This document shows positions 8,338-17,257 of a DNA stretch of 64,000 nucleotides, one piece after another. This DNA comes from Oscillospiraceae bacterium (lineage in GTDB: Bacteria > Bacillota > Clostridia > Oscillospirales > Acutalibacteraceae). A model generated the notes under the pieces. The model saw nothing but the letters and a program-made list of their open reading frames with translations, was not told where the DNA came from and searched no databases. Both the position numbers and the translations under genes were made by a program. How positions within the stretch are numbered: the first letter of the stretch is position 1; the number at the start of each line of letters is the position of its first letter. The DNA is taken from NCBI GenBank assembly GCA_015065425.1, contig SVQH01000005.1, positions 1 through 64,000 on the forward strand. Reading direction: 5' to 3'.

Positions 8338-9879
8338 TTACCCGAAAATAGGTGTATCATAGTGTGTTATACCGCAGTCACAGTACTGCTGTACATTAAA
8401 GAGTCTGAAAATGATGTGGAGAAGCTTCCAAATCAGCTGAATAAACTGATTGTCACTGTGGCAAAGGTGGTCACAGTTTGCTGTTGCTTCTTCCTGTTCA
8501 AGCTGTGCAGGTGTCTTTACTGAGAAGCTGAGATCAAAGTCAGGCATTGTGAATTTAATCTTTTTGCTTGTAAGGTCAACACCTTCAAGTGTAACTGTTT
8601 TACCGCTGCCGTCTTTTACAACATAGTATGCGAATTCAGGCATATTATAGGTAAGCTCAATAACGTCACCTGTTCTTATTGCATTGTATGTCTGACTGCC
8701 GTTTACCGTAAAATGCATACCTGAAACTGTTTTGATATTTCTTGCAGGATTAACGGTAATTGAATAAGAAGCATCACTTACAATAAAGTAATCGTTTTCT
8801 GTGGGATTGTACTTTGCTGTAATTTCGTATGTGCCGCCTTCGTCTGTGTAAACTACACAGTCAAAGGGCTGACCGGCTTTTGCTTCAGCAATTTCTTCAC
8901 CGTTACAGGTTATTGTAAACGTACCTGCAGGGCTGTATCTACCGCAATCAACCTTATACTGATTGTACCCGGCAAAAGCGATTGTGGGAGCTAATTCAAC
9001 ATTCTTGAAAACTACGGTGAAATAAAGCTCTGAGCCTGTATAATTAGGATTATCGTGGATAACAGTAAGCTTATAGGTTCTGCCGTTCTGAGCAGCATAA
9101 TTGGCATCTTCAATAACAAAAACGGACTGCGGGGGATAGTTGAGATATTTCTTTACGCCGTTTAATACGTCACGCATTAATATACCGGGTTCTGCAGTAA
9201 ATACAAAACCGTCAACAACAAAATTTCCTTCGCTGTCAATAAACGAAACGGGAATGGCATTGATTGTAACATTTACTTTAATGGTTGCAGTAGCATATCT
9301 CTCATCAGTAGGCGTAAACAGAAATTCAACTTGACGTGTTCCTGCAGTACTGATTGTTCCCGTATGATTGATCACAAATGTGCCGTCAACTGTTTCTCCG
9401 TTTGCACCAACAGTCTTACCGCCTTCAAATATAAATTCAGCCCACTCGTCACCTACGGATAGTGTATTTGTAATTGTAGGAGCCTCTACAATAGTTGTTA
9501 CAATCTTAACATCGGATATATCACCTGCTATGCGAACATACACAGTAAAAAATACCGGTTCATATTTTTCAGTATCGGTTGCCTTAAAATATGCCTCGTA
9601 ATATCCACTTTCAGTAACTTTCGTACCTGATGAAGTCCAAGCCCATTTTCCTTCTAATTCTTCTCCGGTTGTCGGATCAATCGCAACACCACCGGAAAGT
9701 GTAGATGTTCTGAGTCTGTCGCCTGATGCTGCAACTTCTGTTGCTGTAGGAACAACAGTAACTTGTGGAAGAATCATTTCATCAGCCGAAGCAAATATTA
9801 CAGATATTGAACATAAGCTTAATATTAGCACAAACAAAAATGTTAATCTAGTACATTTATTTTTGCCTTTTTTAATCAT
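8338..9879 (-). CDS. Secreted Ig-like surface protein with CHLCH C-terminal motif
   Basis: The start at 9879 is chosen because the protein then opens MIKKGKNK followed by a hydrophobic signal peptide ending near ASADE, with GAAAGG upstream. The protein has 513 residues. It consists of repeated beta-sandwich-like segments rich in Thr, Val and Gly (for example SGYYEAYFKATDTEKYEPVFFTV), similar to bacterial Ig-like/MBG surface repeats. No catalytic motif is seen. The C-terminus carries CDHLCH, an aromatic amphipathic helix (LIWKLLHIIFRLF) and CDCGITHY. The giant protein at 40583-47344 has the same layout. A role as surface adhesin or structural protein is inference. Confidence 0.75.
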   Translation of the reverse strand: MIKKGKNKCTRLTFLFVLILSLCSISVIFASADEMILPQVTVVPTATEVAASGDRLRTSTLSGGVAIDPTTGEELEGKWAWTSSGTKVTESGYYEAYFKATDTEKYEPVFFTVYVRIAGDISDVKIVTTIVEAPTITNTLSVGDEWAEFIFEGGKTVGANGETVDGTFVINHTGTISTAGTRQVEFLFTPTDERYATATIKVNVTINAIPVSFIDSEGNFVVDGFVFTAEPGILMRDVLNGVKKYLNYPPQSVFVIEDANYAAQNGRTYKLTVIHDNPNYTGSELYFTVVFKNVELAPTIAFAGYNQYKVDCGRYSPAGTFTITCNGEEIAEAKAGQPFDCVVYTDEGGTYEITAKYNPTENDYFIVSDASYSITVNPARNIKTVSGMHFTVNGSQTYNAIRTGDVIELTYNMPEFAYYVVKDGSGKTVTLEGVDLTSKKIKFTMPDFDLSFSVKTPAQLEQEEATANCDHLCHSDNQFIQLIWKLLHIIFRLFNVQQYCDCGITHYDTPIFG

Positions 9880-10055
9880 AAAACTAGTCCTTTCATAAAA
9901 AAACTTAATAAAATAACTTATATTGAATAATACGCTATTGTTATCCAAAATATTAATATAGGCTAAAGAAGTTAAAAATATTAATTCCTCCTTTTCAGTT
10001 TTTATAAATACTTTAGAGAATATAACCGGTTATAAAATCTATTATAGTCATAAAT

Positions 10056-10087
10056 TGTCTAATGTCAATAGATAAAAAATGTCTATG
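10056..10087 (+). promoter_or_regulatory. Candidate operator before the XRE gene
   Basis: TGTCTA occurs twice (10056-10061 and 10080-10085) with the partial inverted copy TAGATA between, just upstream of a TATATT-like -10 at 10089. The spacing suits autoregulation by the following XRE protein, but only the sequence symmetry supports this. Confidence 0.3.
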
Positions 10088-10120
10088 TTATATTAATAAA
10101 AAACTGAAAGGAATGTTTTT

Positions 10121-10324
10121 ATGCAGTTTCATGAACGATTAAGAAATGAAAGAGAAGATAGAGATATGACTCAAACTGACTTAGGAGAAGCCTTATTTAT
10201 GTCTCAAAGAAAAATATCACGTTTAGAATGTAAGGCAACAGAACCAACAACAGATGAAATTATAAGCATTTGTAAATTTTTTAACAAATCTGCTGATTAT
10301 ATGTTGGGACTAAAAGATGAATGA
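10121..10324 (+). CDS. Small XRE-family HTH regulator
   Basis: This 67-residue protein is a single Cro/C1-type helix-turn-helix. The HTH segment (TQTDLGEALFMSQRKISRLE) is followed by the typical TTDEIISICKFFNKSADYMLGL tail, so it is essentially a complete DNA-binding domain with no effector domain. The ribosome site is GAAAGGA. It stands alone and diverges from the surface protein at 8338-9879, which it might regulate; its own promoter region contains repeated TGTCTA half-sites. Its targets cannot be read from sequence. Confidence 0.85.
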   Translation: MQFHERLRNEREDRDMTQTDLGEALFMSQRKISRLECKATEPTTDEIISICKFFNKSADYMLGLKDE

Positions 10325-10333
10325 TAAATTATC

Positions 10334-10354
10334 ACTGCCATTTGGCAGTTTTTT
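10334..10354 (+). terminator. Terminator of the XRE gene
   Basis: ACTGCCA-TT-TGGCAGT is followed by a T6 run, 10 nt after the XRE stop codon. Confidence 0.75.
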
Positions 10355-10460
10355 GTTTGTAATATTTTTTTATCTAAAAGAAATTTCTAATTATTGTCAA
10401 ACAAGTACATTCCCGCTACATACCTCTATTCAGTGCATAGTTTCAATAACGTTAGAAACA

Positions 10461-10524
10461 CACCGCAGAGTGTGTTTTACACACCCTGCGGTGCTGAAGA
10501 AACCTTTAACAATAAAGTTTCTTC
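10461..10524 (-). terminator. Double hairpin after the dockerin protein gene
   Basis: Two inverted repeats lie in tandem just past the minus-strand stop at 10534: GAAGAAAC/GTTTCTTC at 10496-10524 and the long stem CACCGCAGAGTGTG/CACACCCTGCGGTG at 10461-10493. On the minus strand a short TGTTTCT follows. This is consistent with termination of the 10534-14436 transcript. Confidence 0.6.
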
Positions 10525-10533
10525 ATAATTAAA

Positions 10534-13500
10534 TTATGTGTTGGGATTCTGCGTTACCACTCCAGCAGGAATGAGTCCGGCATCAACAGAATTTACAATA
10601 CCGTCAAAATTGACATCTGCCGCTGTATAGAAAATATTACCTTCTACAATCGGAGAAGCTTCTCCTGCAACAAATGCATTTACAACATCTTTATCGGTTA
10701 AGTTAATGTAGCCATCACCATTTACATCGCCATAAAGAAGAACAGTATAAGTAGCTACAATGTTACTATCCATATCATAAACATTTACAATAGAACCCGT
10801 ACCAATATAACGTCCATTATTATTTTCGTATTCAAGCTCATCATATCCTGTTACTTCTTCAACAAATTCGTAAATATCTAATTCTTCAGCACTTATACCA
10901 TAAATAATATAACTAACAGAATCAACAACAACACCATCGCTTACAGCATTAAGATATCTCGGCTTAATACCCTTCATAGCTTTCATAAGTTCAATGCGAG
11001 CATCGTTGACTTCTGTCTGAAGAGCATCAGGATCGCCCATTACAGCTACAGCGGCATCACGGGCAGTATCAAATGCATCCCACCATTCAACTGCTACATC
11101 ATTTTCTGTCCAGTTTTCAACAGGACCGAGAACGTTATCAAGCTGAGTTTTAACAGTTGCTCTCTTAATAAGGCGTGAGCCCCAGAGATTAAGCTGCTGT
11201 TTTGCATACACAAGGTCAAATACGGGGATTGAAGGAGCTACAAAGTCTTCGTCGCCTTCTTCAGCTACCTGTGAGTCAGCAAGAGAAGCTGCTCTGTCAT
11301 AGGCATCTTCAAAACGGTCATAAGTGAAGAGAATGTAGTTATCGCTGTCAACATCTTCATATTCAGCAATTTCATCATTGAGAGCTTCAAGCTTAGCTGC
11401 GTCTGTTGCCTTTGCCTTAGCATCAAGAGCTTCAACTGCAGCATTGATAGCTTCTACCTTAAGATAGTATTCATTCTGAACACCTTCAAGGTCAGCAACT
11501 ACATCGTCAAACATCTTACCGTGGTCGGGATTTCCGTTAAGAAGAGCATAACCGTCAGCAACTGCTGCAAGGTAAGCATTCCATTCTGCCTGTGCATCGT
11601 CAGCAAAGTCTACTCTCTGTCTGTTTGCACCCATAATGTCACCAAGAACACCGGGAAGACCGAAATCGTTGTAAATAACGATTATATGTTCTCTCGCATC
11701 TGTTGTAGCAGTGGTTGTCTGACCAAGCCAGTTCTTACCTCTTACCTCAAACTGAACGTTAACATTATAGATACCGTAAGGCTGAGGAGCATTGGGGTCA
11801 GTAATGTTTGAAACGTAGGGATTAACGGTACCGTAAGAAGCACTTGTGATAGAAGAATCGTCAATATGAACGATTACACCATCTTCAGGTGCATGAGCTG
11901 CGATACCTGTGGGTAAATTACCTGTTACAATAGCCCTTGTAACGTCAACGGCACTTGTAACAAGACCGGTTTCATTAGTTGCAAGTATAGAGAACAGTGA
12001 AACACCGTAAACATCTGTTGTATAATAATAGGTTGAAAAACCTTCAAATGTTACGTTGTTTGCTGAAGATTCATCGCTATATGCAGCATAATATTCGCTC
12101 TGCTCCTTGTAAAGGTGTGTGAAAACGGACTTAACAAGAGGTGTTCCCTCGTTAAGCTTTGCACCGTCTTCATCAAGGATATAATATGCAAGGTCGAAGC
12201 GAGCTTCCTTAGTTGCCGATACAGCACCGGAGATTGTTACATCATAATAAGAATGAGCAGCAATCTTAGTGCCGGCTGCAAATGTAGTTGTTAAGCCTGC
12301 ATCATTTGTCAGGGAAACAAGCTCGATTTCATACATCTTATCCTGATCTACAGCAGTTGAGCCTGCGGGACGCCAGCCGGAGTTTACACCTTCAGAATAG
12401 TTGGAAATTCTCATCTTAGTGTCTGAGGGAATTGAACCTGATGTGCAGTCGATTCTGCTGTCAAGGTCAATATCAACCTCACCGAGGCTCTGAGGCTCAC
12501 CAAGTCCCATAATCATTGTAACGAGATTAATAACGGTTGTCTGAAGTGCGGGACGCTGTGCAAGTGACTGCAGAAGACCGCCGATAATACCCACTGCATT
12601 TGAAACGGGATTTACGATAGAATCAAAGTCAGTAATAATTGAAAGGTCAATTATGCCTTCTGTTACACCGTTTTCGGTTACATAGAATGCAGTGTTGAGG
12701 ATGTTTGCTACGAAGTCAATAATAACATCACGAACAGGCTCAGTGAGAGCACCGTCTTCAATATGGTCAAAGAAAACGAAAAGCTTTTCAATGTCCATTG
12801 CGAAAACTGCATCAATGAAGTAGTCAAGAAGATTCTTAACTGTAAGGTCAGTTGCTGTGCCTAAACCTGCCTCATCTTTAAACATTTCAGCATAATTCAT
12901 CCATTCTTTGGGAATGAACTGCCAGAGAATGGCATCAAGCTTGCCCCAGCCGGTAGTAGCCTGATTGAATTCTGTATCGTCAAAAAGACCGTCGATATAA
13001 GGCATACACCAGTCAATAAATGCAAGAATAAACTGGTCAGCAGTGGTTTCTACAGAACATTCCAGTCCGATATTTGCATTAAGGTAATAACAGGCAATGT
13101 CTGCACCCATTTCGTAAATAGCTTCACGGTAAACTTCTGTAAGTTCATCTTCCTCATAGTCATCTTCGTCAATATCATCATAAGTAACTTCGGGAACAAA
13201 TCTTACAACAAGCTCACGAAGACCTTCGTAAGCAATTTTTTCCATTGTGTCGCCCTTTTCAAAATCAAGGTGCTTTACAAACTGTTCAACAGCTACACGG
13301 GCAATATAGTCACCGAGCTGTTCGAGACCGTAATCGGAAACATCTTCTGTTTCGCCGCCGGCTCTGATAATCTGTTTAAGAAGCGTTTCAAGATTGTGAA
13401 TAAGATTCTGAACATTACTTCTTCCTTCATCTTCGCCGTCAGCAGTGGAAACCCATTCGGACTTGCCGGGAAGAAGCATTTCTTCAACGACAACCATGAA

Positions 13501-14436
13501 TACATCGTTTATCTGTTCAACAAAACCAAGTTCTTCGTTAAACTCATATCTGTCGATAACATAATTAGTATCGATAAGCTGATAAAGCTTACCACCGTCT
13601 GCCTGATTTGCTTCAACAGCTTCTCTTATTACTGTTTTTAATTCGCTGTTTAATACAGGAACAATAAAAGCATTAAGAGCTTCGTAGATACCCTGTTCGA
13701 TTACCTCGTAAGCGGAATCGTTTTCGATATTTACTTCAAAACCGGGCATTACGCCTTCAAAGCCCATTACATCAGGTCTCTTTCCTGCGAGCTGATTGTC
13801 GCAGAGGAACTGAACGAAATAATCGAGTGTGGGCTCATTGGGCATGGGTTCTGAATTCACGGGATGAAGAAGATCCCAGATAAGATCATCAAGCCATCTG
13901 TCGAAATCGTCGATAATCATACGGAATTCAGGGGGTAAGAAGCCGTGAACTATTCCCCAGTTAAAATCATCTCCGAACATACCGAGAAGTGTCGGTGCAC
14001 AATTCGAGAGATATGTTACAAGACTTGCAATAACATCCTTATCGGTTTCACCTTCTGTTGATCTTCTGACAGAAGCAATGTCTGCTCTGTGTTCTTTAAG
14101 AACTACAAGGTCACCAACTGTAAGGCTGCCGAAGAGCCAGTTGCCGGTAAGGTTGTAAATGGAATTCAGTGCACCGTCTATTGTTGTAAGGTCAATGGTA
14201 CCTATAATGGGAATATCAAGAAAAATTTCTTCTTTTGCAAGCATTATATCAAGTTCGTCAAGAAGAATTGATGATTCCTGTTCAACGGATAAATCAACCT
14301 TGTCAATAGAATTGTACTGTCCGATGATTGCATCGCCGAGATAAGGGCTGTAGGCGGCTGACGCGGCAACTGAAACTGTACCGCAAAGCATAACAACCGA
14401 CATAAGCACAGCCATTACTTTTTTCATCTTTGACAT
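10534..14436 (-). CDS. Large secreted protein with FIVAR-like repeats and a dockerin
   Basis: The start at 14436 is supported by AAAGGAGGA and a signal peptide ending VSVAASAA; this gives 1300 residues. The first 680 residues or so are helix-rich with no recognised enzyme domain. They are followed by a beta-rich region and two helical segments resembling FIVAR domains (around AKATDAAKLEALNDEIAEYE and LQTEVNDARIELMKAMKG). The last 65 residues form a type I dockerin-like module with two calcium loops, DVNGDGYINLTDKD and DVNFDGIVNSVDA. The protein is probably docked to a cohesin-bearing scaffold or the cell surface. No cohesin is encoded in this window. A leader ORF and a palindrome lie upstream. 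Confidence 0.8.
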   Translation of the reverse strand: MSKMKKVMAVLMSVVMLCGTVSVAASAAYSPYLGDAIIGQYNSIDKVDLSVEQESSILLDELDIMLAKEEIFLDIPIIGTIDLTTIDGALNSIYNLTGNWLFGSLTVGDLVVLKEHRADIASVRRSTEGETDKDVIASLVTYLSNCAPTLLGMFGDDFNWGIVHGFLPPEFRMIIDDFDRWLDDLIWDLLHPVNSEPMPNEPTLDYFVQFLCDNQLAGKRPDVMGFEGVMPGFEVNIENDSAYEVIEQGIYEALNAFIVPVLNSELKTVIREAVEANQADGGKLYQLIDTNYVIDRYEFNEELGFVEQINDVFMVVVEEMLLPGKSEWVSTADGEDEGRSNVQNLIHNLETLLKQIIRAGGETEDVSDYGLEQLGDYIARVAVEQFVKHLDFEKGDTMEKIAYEGLRELVVRFVPEVTYDDIDEDDYEEDELTEVYREAIYEMGADIACYYLNANIGLECSVETTADQFILAFIDWCMPYIDGLFDDTEFNQATTGWGKLDAILWQFIPKEWMNYAEMFKDEAGLGTATDLTVKNLLDYFIDAVFAMDIEKLFVFFDHIEDGALTEPVRDVIIDFVANILNTAFYVTENGVTEGIIDLSIITDFDSIVNPVSNAVGIIGGLLQSLAQRPALQTTVINLVTMIMGLGEPQSLGEVDIDLDSRIDCTSGSIPSDTKMRISNYSEGVNSGWRPAGSTAVDQDKMYEIELVSLTNDAGLTTTFAAGTKIAAHSYYDVTISGAVSATKEARFDLAYYILDEDGAKLNEGTPLVKSVFTHLYKEQSEYYAAYSDESSANNVTFEGFSTYYYTTDVYGVSLFSILATNETGLVTSAVDVTRAIVTGNLPTGIAAHAPEDGVIVHIDDSSITSASYGTVNPYVSNITDPNAPQPYGIYNVNVQFEVRGKNWLGQTTTATTDAREHIIVIYNDFGLPGVLGDIMGANRQRVDFADDAQAEWNAYLAAVADGYALLNGNPDHGKMFDDVVADLEGVQNEYYLKVEAINAAVEALDAKAKATDAAKLEALNDEIAEYEDVDSDNYILFTYDRFEDAYDRAASLADSQVAEEGDEDFVAPSIPVFDLVYAKQQLNLWGSRLIKRATVKTQLDNVLGPVENWTENDVAVEWWDAFDTARDAAVAVMGDPDALQTEVNDARIELMKAMKGIKPRYLNAVSDGVVVDSVSYIIYGISAEELDIYEFVEEVTGYDELEYENNNGRYIGTGSIVNVYDMDSNIVATYTVLLYGDVNGDGYINLTDKDVVNAFVAGEASPIVEGNIFYTAADVNFDGIVNSVDAGLIPAGVVTQNPNT

Positions 14437-14586
14437 AAAAGAATCCTCCTTTTTTTGGTATTCCGAAAAAATATGTACATCCCATAAGCTTTTGAAGCAG
14501 CTTTTCAGTATCATATATTTTTTCGTTTTCAAAAAACAGGGTGTTTAATTTTTTTGCACAGTATTGCGAATCGGTCAGAATGAGCA

Positions 14587-14602
14587 GGTTTGATATCAAA
14601 CC
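14587..14602. promoter_or_regulatory. 16-bp perfect palindrome
   Basis: GGTTTGATATCAAACC is a perfect palindrome about 150 bp upstream of the dockerin gene start and just past the small leader ORF at 14614-14655. It could be an operator or, in RNA, a small hairpin. Confidence 0.35.
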
Positions 14603-14613
14603 ACACCCTGAAA

Positions 14614-14655
14614 TCATTTGTGATATAACCCTGCCCATTCACATATACTTGCCAT
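14614..14655 (-). CDS. Possible 13-codon leader peptide
   Basis: On the minus strand GAAAGGAAGTGA precedes an ATG by a proper distance. The ORF encodes MASICEWAGLYHK and then stops, 178 nt upstream of the dockerin protein start. The strong ribosome site and the following palindrome suggest a leader peptide, but coding is unproven. The rest of 14437-14775 shows only AT-rich sequence. Confidence 0.35.
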   Translation of the reverse strand: MASICEWAGLYHK

Positions 14656-14775
14656 TGGTATCACTTCCTTTCAATTAAAGATATATCTACAAATCAAACT
14701 TTATGATTTATATACAATGTTTTAATAAATGTATAATCATAAGGCAGTTTAATTTATATCCGAAAAAAATAATTA

Positions 14776-15459
14776 TTAACTCATAAAATCAATTTCTTCA
14801 ACAAACTTATCCGCGGCACTAACATCTTCAAGTCCGCCGTCTTTTGAAGTAAGTGTAATCATTAATACTTTACTGCCGGTCTTTGCAAAATATACATAAG
14901 CTTCAAGCGGTGTCCCTTCATCATCTGCCGTTGTCATAGCAAAGCGTTTCATCGGGATATTTTTAATGCTTACATCTTCAATTTCACTCTTTGCGGTGCC
15001 CGAGGCTTCTGCAAATTTATAGGTATCAGAAACATAAGAATCAAAGTCTTTTACAACTTTTGTTTTATCCATTATATTGAACTGTATAGTTCCCTGCTTA
15101 TTTTCAAGAAGAGGGTCATTACCGTCTGATTTCACTTCAAAATCCTTCGGAATTTCAAGACTGTATGCAGGAGCAATAATTTTTTCATCAGTAACGGTCA
15201 CAGGCTCGTCATTCACGGATTGCGGTTCTGCAGCCGTTTCATTTTCTGAAGCTGCAGCAGTAGTTGTTTCTTCATAACCGGAATCGGATTCCTGAGCTTC
15301 GGTCGCCGCCGAGCCTTCCGAGCCGCTTGTTTCTTCGCTGTTTACATTTTCAGATGCCGTTATGTCAGATGAAGTCGTTTCATCTTCCATGGAATCCTTA
15401 CAAGCAGCAAGCACAAAAATAACACATAAAATCAATAAAACCACAGTTGCCTTTTTCAT
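14776..15459 (-). CDS. Lipoprotein with PsbP/DcrB-like domain
   Basis: The start at 15459 follows GGAGG and gives 227 residues with a lipobox ending VLAAC (Cys near residue 20). An acidic, Ser/Thr/Glu-rich linker of about 70 residues leads to a C-terminal domain of about 130 residues. Its opening (YSLEIPKDFEV) and later VSIKNIPMKRFAMTT and FAKTGSKVLMITLTS strands resemble PsbP/DcrB-like lipoproteins. It is anchored outside the membrane; its function is unknown. Motif I lies 68 nt upstream of the start, as before agrD and the TPR gene, suggesting shared Agr control. Confidence 0.8.
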   Translation of the reverse strand: MKKATVVLLILCVIFVLAACKDSMEDETTSSDITASENVNSEETSGSEGSAATEAQESDSGYEETTTAAASENETAAEPQSVNDEPVTVTDEKIIAPAYSLEIPKDFEVKSDGNDPLLENKQGTIQFNIMDKTKVVKDFDSYVSDTYKFAEASGTAKSEIEDVSIKNIPMKRFAMTTADDEGTPLEAYVYFAKTGSKVLMITLTSKDGGLEDVSAADKFVEEIDFMS

Positions 15460-15526
15460 TCCGAAGCCTCCTTTTACATCTTTATTCTTAAGATAATTGC
15501 TTCTTAACAATTTTTCAATAATTTAT

Positions 15527-15565
15527 GACAACTGCAGAAAAATCAGGAATAAACGTAGAAAATTT
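15527..15565 (-). promoter_or_regulatory. Motif I promoter element of the lipoprotein gene
   Basis: Read toward the gene, two direct repeats ATTTTCTACGTTTAT and ATTTTTCTGCAGTTGTC lie 21 bp apart (10 of 15 aligned positions identical), and CATAAA follows as a possible -10. This is the clearest tandem version of the element shared with 8105 and 18065. Confidence 0.6.
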
Positions 15566-15581
15566 TTCCTTGCCAAATGCA

Positions 15582-15621
15582 AAAATCCCGTAATCAGCCT
15601 GAAAACTGACTACGGGATTTT
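15582..15621 (-). terminator. Terminator of the agr regulator operon
   Basis: AAATCCCGTAATCAG pairs with CTGACTACGGGATTT across a short loop, 15 nt past the XRE stop codon at 15636, with a T5 run on the minus strand. Confidence 0.85.
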
Positions 15622-15635
15622 ACTTTATTAAATTG

Positions 15636-15947
15636 TCATTTATCCGGGAATGTATCAATTATCCTTGATATTATCTTTTTATGCTCTTCTGATTTTCTGT
15701 TAAGCTTCTCTGCTATTTCACTTTCAAGTGAAAATACACTTCCGTCAATAAGATATGACGGATTGATATTCAGGGCAGAACATATATCAAGAAACGTAAA
15801 AAAGCTTGGTGCGGCTTTGCCGTTTTCTATGTTTGATAAATGATTATTGGAAATATTGATTTTTGCTGCAAGGTCTTTTTGTTTTATTCCCAGAGCTTTT
15901 CTCCTTCTGAATACTCTTTTTCCGAAAACTTTAAGTTTATACGCCAT
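15636..15947 (-). CDS. XRE-family regulator co-encoded with the Agr kinase
   Basis: The start at 15947 is chosen for its GGGAAG ribosome site, giving 103 residues; the longer frame reads back into the kinase gene. The N-terminal 65 residues are a Cro/C1 HTH (KQKDLAAKINISNNHLSNIENGKAAPSFFTFLDICSAL). The rest is a charged helix. It overlaps the end of the agrC-like gene by 11 nt, so translation is probably coupled. An XRE protein is not a standard member of Agr operons, so it may add a second output to the circuit. Confidence 0.85.
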   Translation of the reverse strand: MAYKLKVFGKRVFRRRKALGIKQKDLAAKINISNNHLSNIENGKAAPSFFTFLDICSALNINPSYLIDGSVFSLESEIAEKLNRKSEEHKKIISRIIDTFPDK

Positions 15948-17256
15948 TTTTTTTCTTCCCTTCTCTGTGCTGTTTGGGAATTGCAATATCTGTCTCAAAA
16001 ATATGTTTATTATCATCATATTTCCAATCGTATAAGGCATCATATTTTTTTACTATTTTTTTTACTATATTAAGTCCCAAACCGTGATATGCTTTTTCTT
16101 TTTTTGAAGTTATAAGTCTTCCGCCTACCGATTCGGGCGGATTTACACAGGTATTTCTTATTATAACTCCGTCATATCTGCTGTTTTTAGAAAATACATA
16201 TAATTCGATTTCTGAATTTGCTGATTTTTCTGCCGCATCAACTGAATTATCGAGCAAATTATTCAGTAATGTAGATAAATCTACATCATTGATATAACTT
16301 AAATTTGCAAGCTTCACTGAAGGAGTAAATTTTATTCCTTTTTTTTCACAAATTGATATGTATTTACTGACAATGAGATTCAGCATCTTATTTTCACTTA
16401 TTCCTACATACGATATTTTCTCAACATCAGTAATTAATCTGTCAAGATATTTATGTGTTTCTTCGATGTCGTCAATATATCTTATTTGTAACAAATGATT
16501 TTTTATGTCATGAGAAAAATGCTTGATTTCATCATTTGACTGTTCAATTACTTCAAAGTATTTTTTATCAAGTTCTTGCTGAAAATTAATAGCCTTAAGA
16601 TCATACAATTCATCAAGATTTTTTTGTGCACGCTCATAAATAATAAAAACTACTATGTCTGCAAACAATAACAATATCGACACGATTGATATAAAAATAC
16701 TGCTGATTTCAGACACTTTATAGTCATAAGAAATATAGCTGAATAATAAAACTGTGGTAAGACTTGTAAGAGGAAGCAAAAACAGTATCCAAAAAAAATT
16801 ATCTTTTGTTTCTTTTGTTTTCTTCGCAGCAAAAAACTTTTTAATTGCCATCATTGCCGAAGAATATATTAATTTACTGGAAACGACAACAAAAATATAT
16901 GCCGCGATATTTGAATGCATTGCATTAAAATCATTAAATAATATGGTACAAAGACTTATTACAGCCAACTCTGAAACTGTCATTATACTGACAAATATTA
17001 TGGCATGAAAAACAGCATTTTTTAATGAAGTATTATAAATATAAACAAAAACTAAAGTATATAATAGTACTATGACTACAGCATTTATATAACTTATTCC
17101 AATCTGATATAAAGTACAAAGAATTATATTTATTGCTATTATTGAAACAACTTTGACATGAATCTTTTTTTCTGAAAAAAACAAAGAATCGGCATAATTA
17201 TACAACAACAAAAACTCAAAAATATACATTAAAATATCAATAAACACTTTAAGCAT
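15937..17256 (-). CDS. AgrC-like membrane histidine kinase
   Basis: The ATG at 17256 has GAAGGTGA upstream; a GTG at 17271 in the same frame would add five residues. The protein has 439 residues. About six or seven membrane helices fill residues 1-210, with an H-box SHDIKNHLLQIRYIDD (His near 250), N-box NNLLDNSVDAAE and glycine box HGLGLNIVKKIVKKYD. This is the HATPase_c_5/AgrC layout, a receptor for cyclic autoinducing peptides. It follows the LytTR regulator with a 1-nt gap and lies divergent from agrD-agrB, so it is the likely receptor for that peptide. Confidence 0.9.
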   Translation of the reverse strand: MLKVFIDILMYIFEFLLLYNYADSLFFSEKKIHVKVVSIIAINIILCTLYQIGISYINAVVIVLLYTLVFVYIYNTSLKNAVFHAIIFVSIMTVSELAVISLCTILFNDFNAMHSNIAAYIFVVVSSKLIYSSAMMAIKKFFAAKKTKETKDNFFWILFLLPLTSLTTVLLFSYISYDYKVSEISSIFISIVSILLLFADIVVFIIYERAQKNLDELYDLKAINFQQELDKKYFEVIEQSNDEIKHFSHDIKNHLLQIRYIDDIEETHKYLDRLITDVEKISYVGISENKMLNLIVSKYISICEKKGIKFTPSVKLANLSYINDVDLSTLLNNLLDNSVDAAEKSANSEIELYVFSKNSRYDGVIIRNTCVNPPESVGGRLITSKKEKAYHGLGLNIVKKIVKKYDALYDWKYDDNKHIFETDIAIPKQHREGKKKNGV

Positions 17257-17257
17257 C

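Noticed and set aside
10317-10532. 71-codon ORF downstream of the XRE gene
   Set aside because: It runs through the XRE terminator and the hairpins of the opposite gene; no ribosome site separate from the XRE end and no protein-like composition.
14303-14638. 111-codon minus-strand ORF overlapping the start of the dockerin protein gene
   Set aside because: It overlaps the signal-peptide region in another frame; the upstream ribosome site belongs to the 13-codon leader ORF at 14655.
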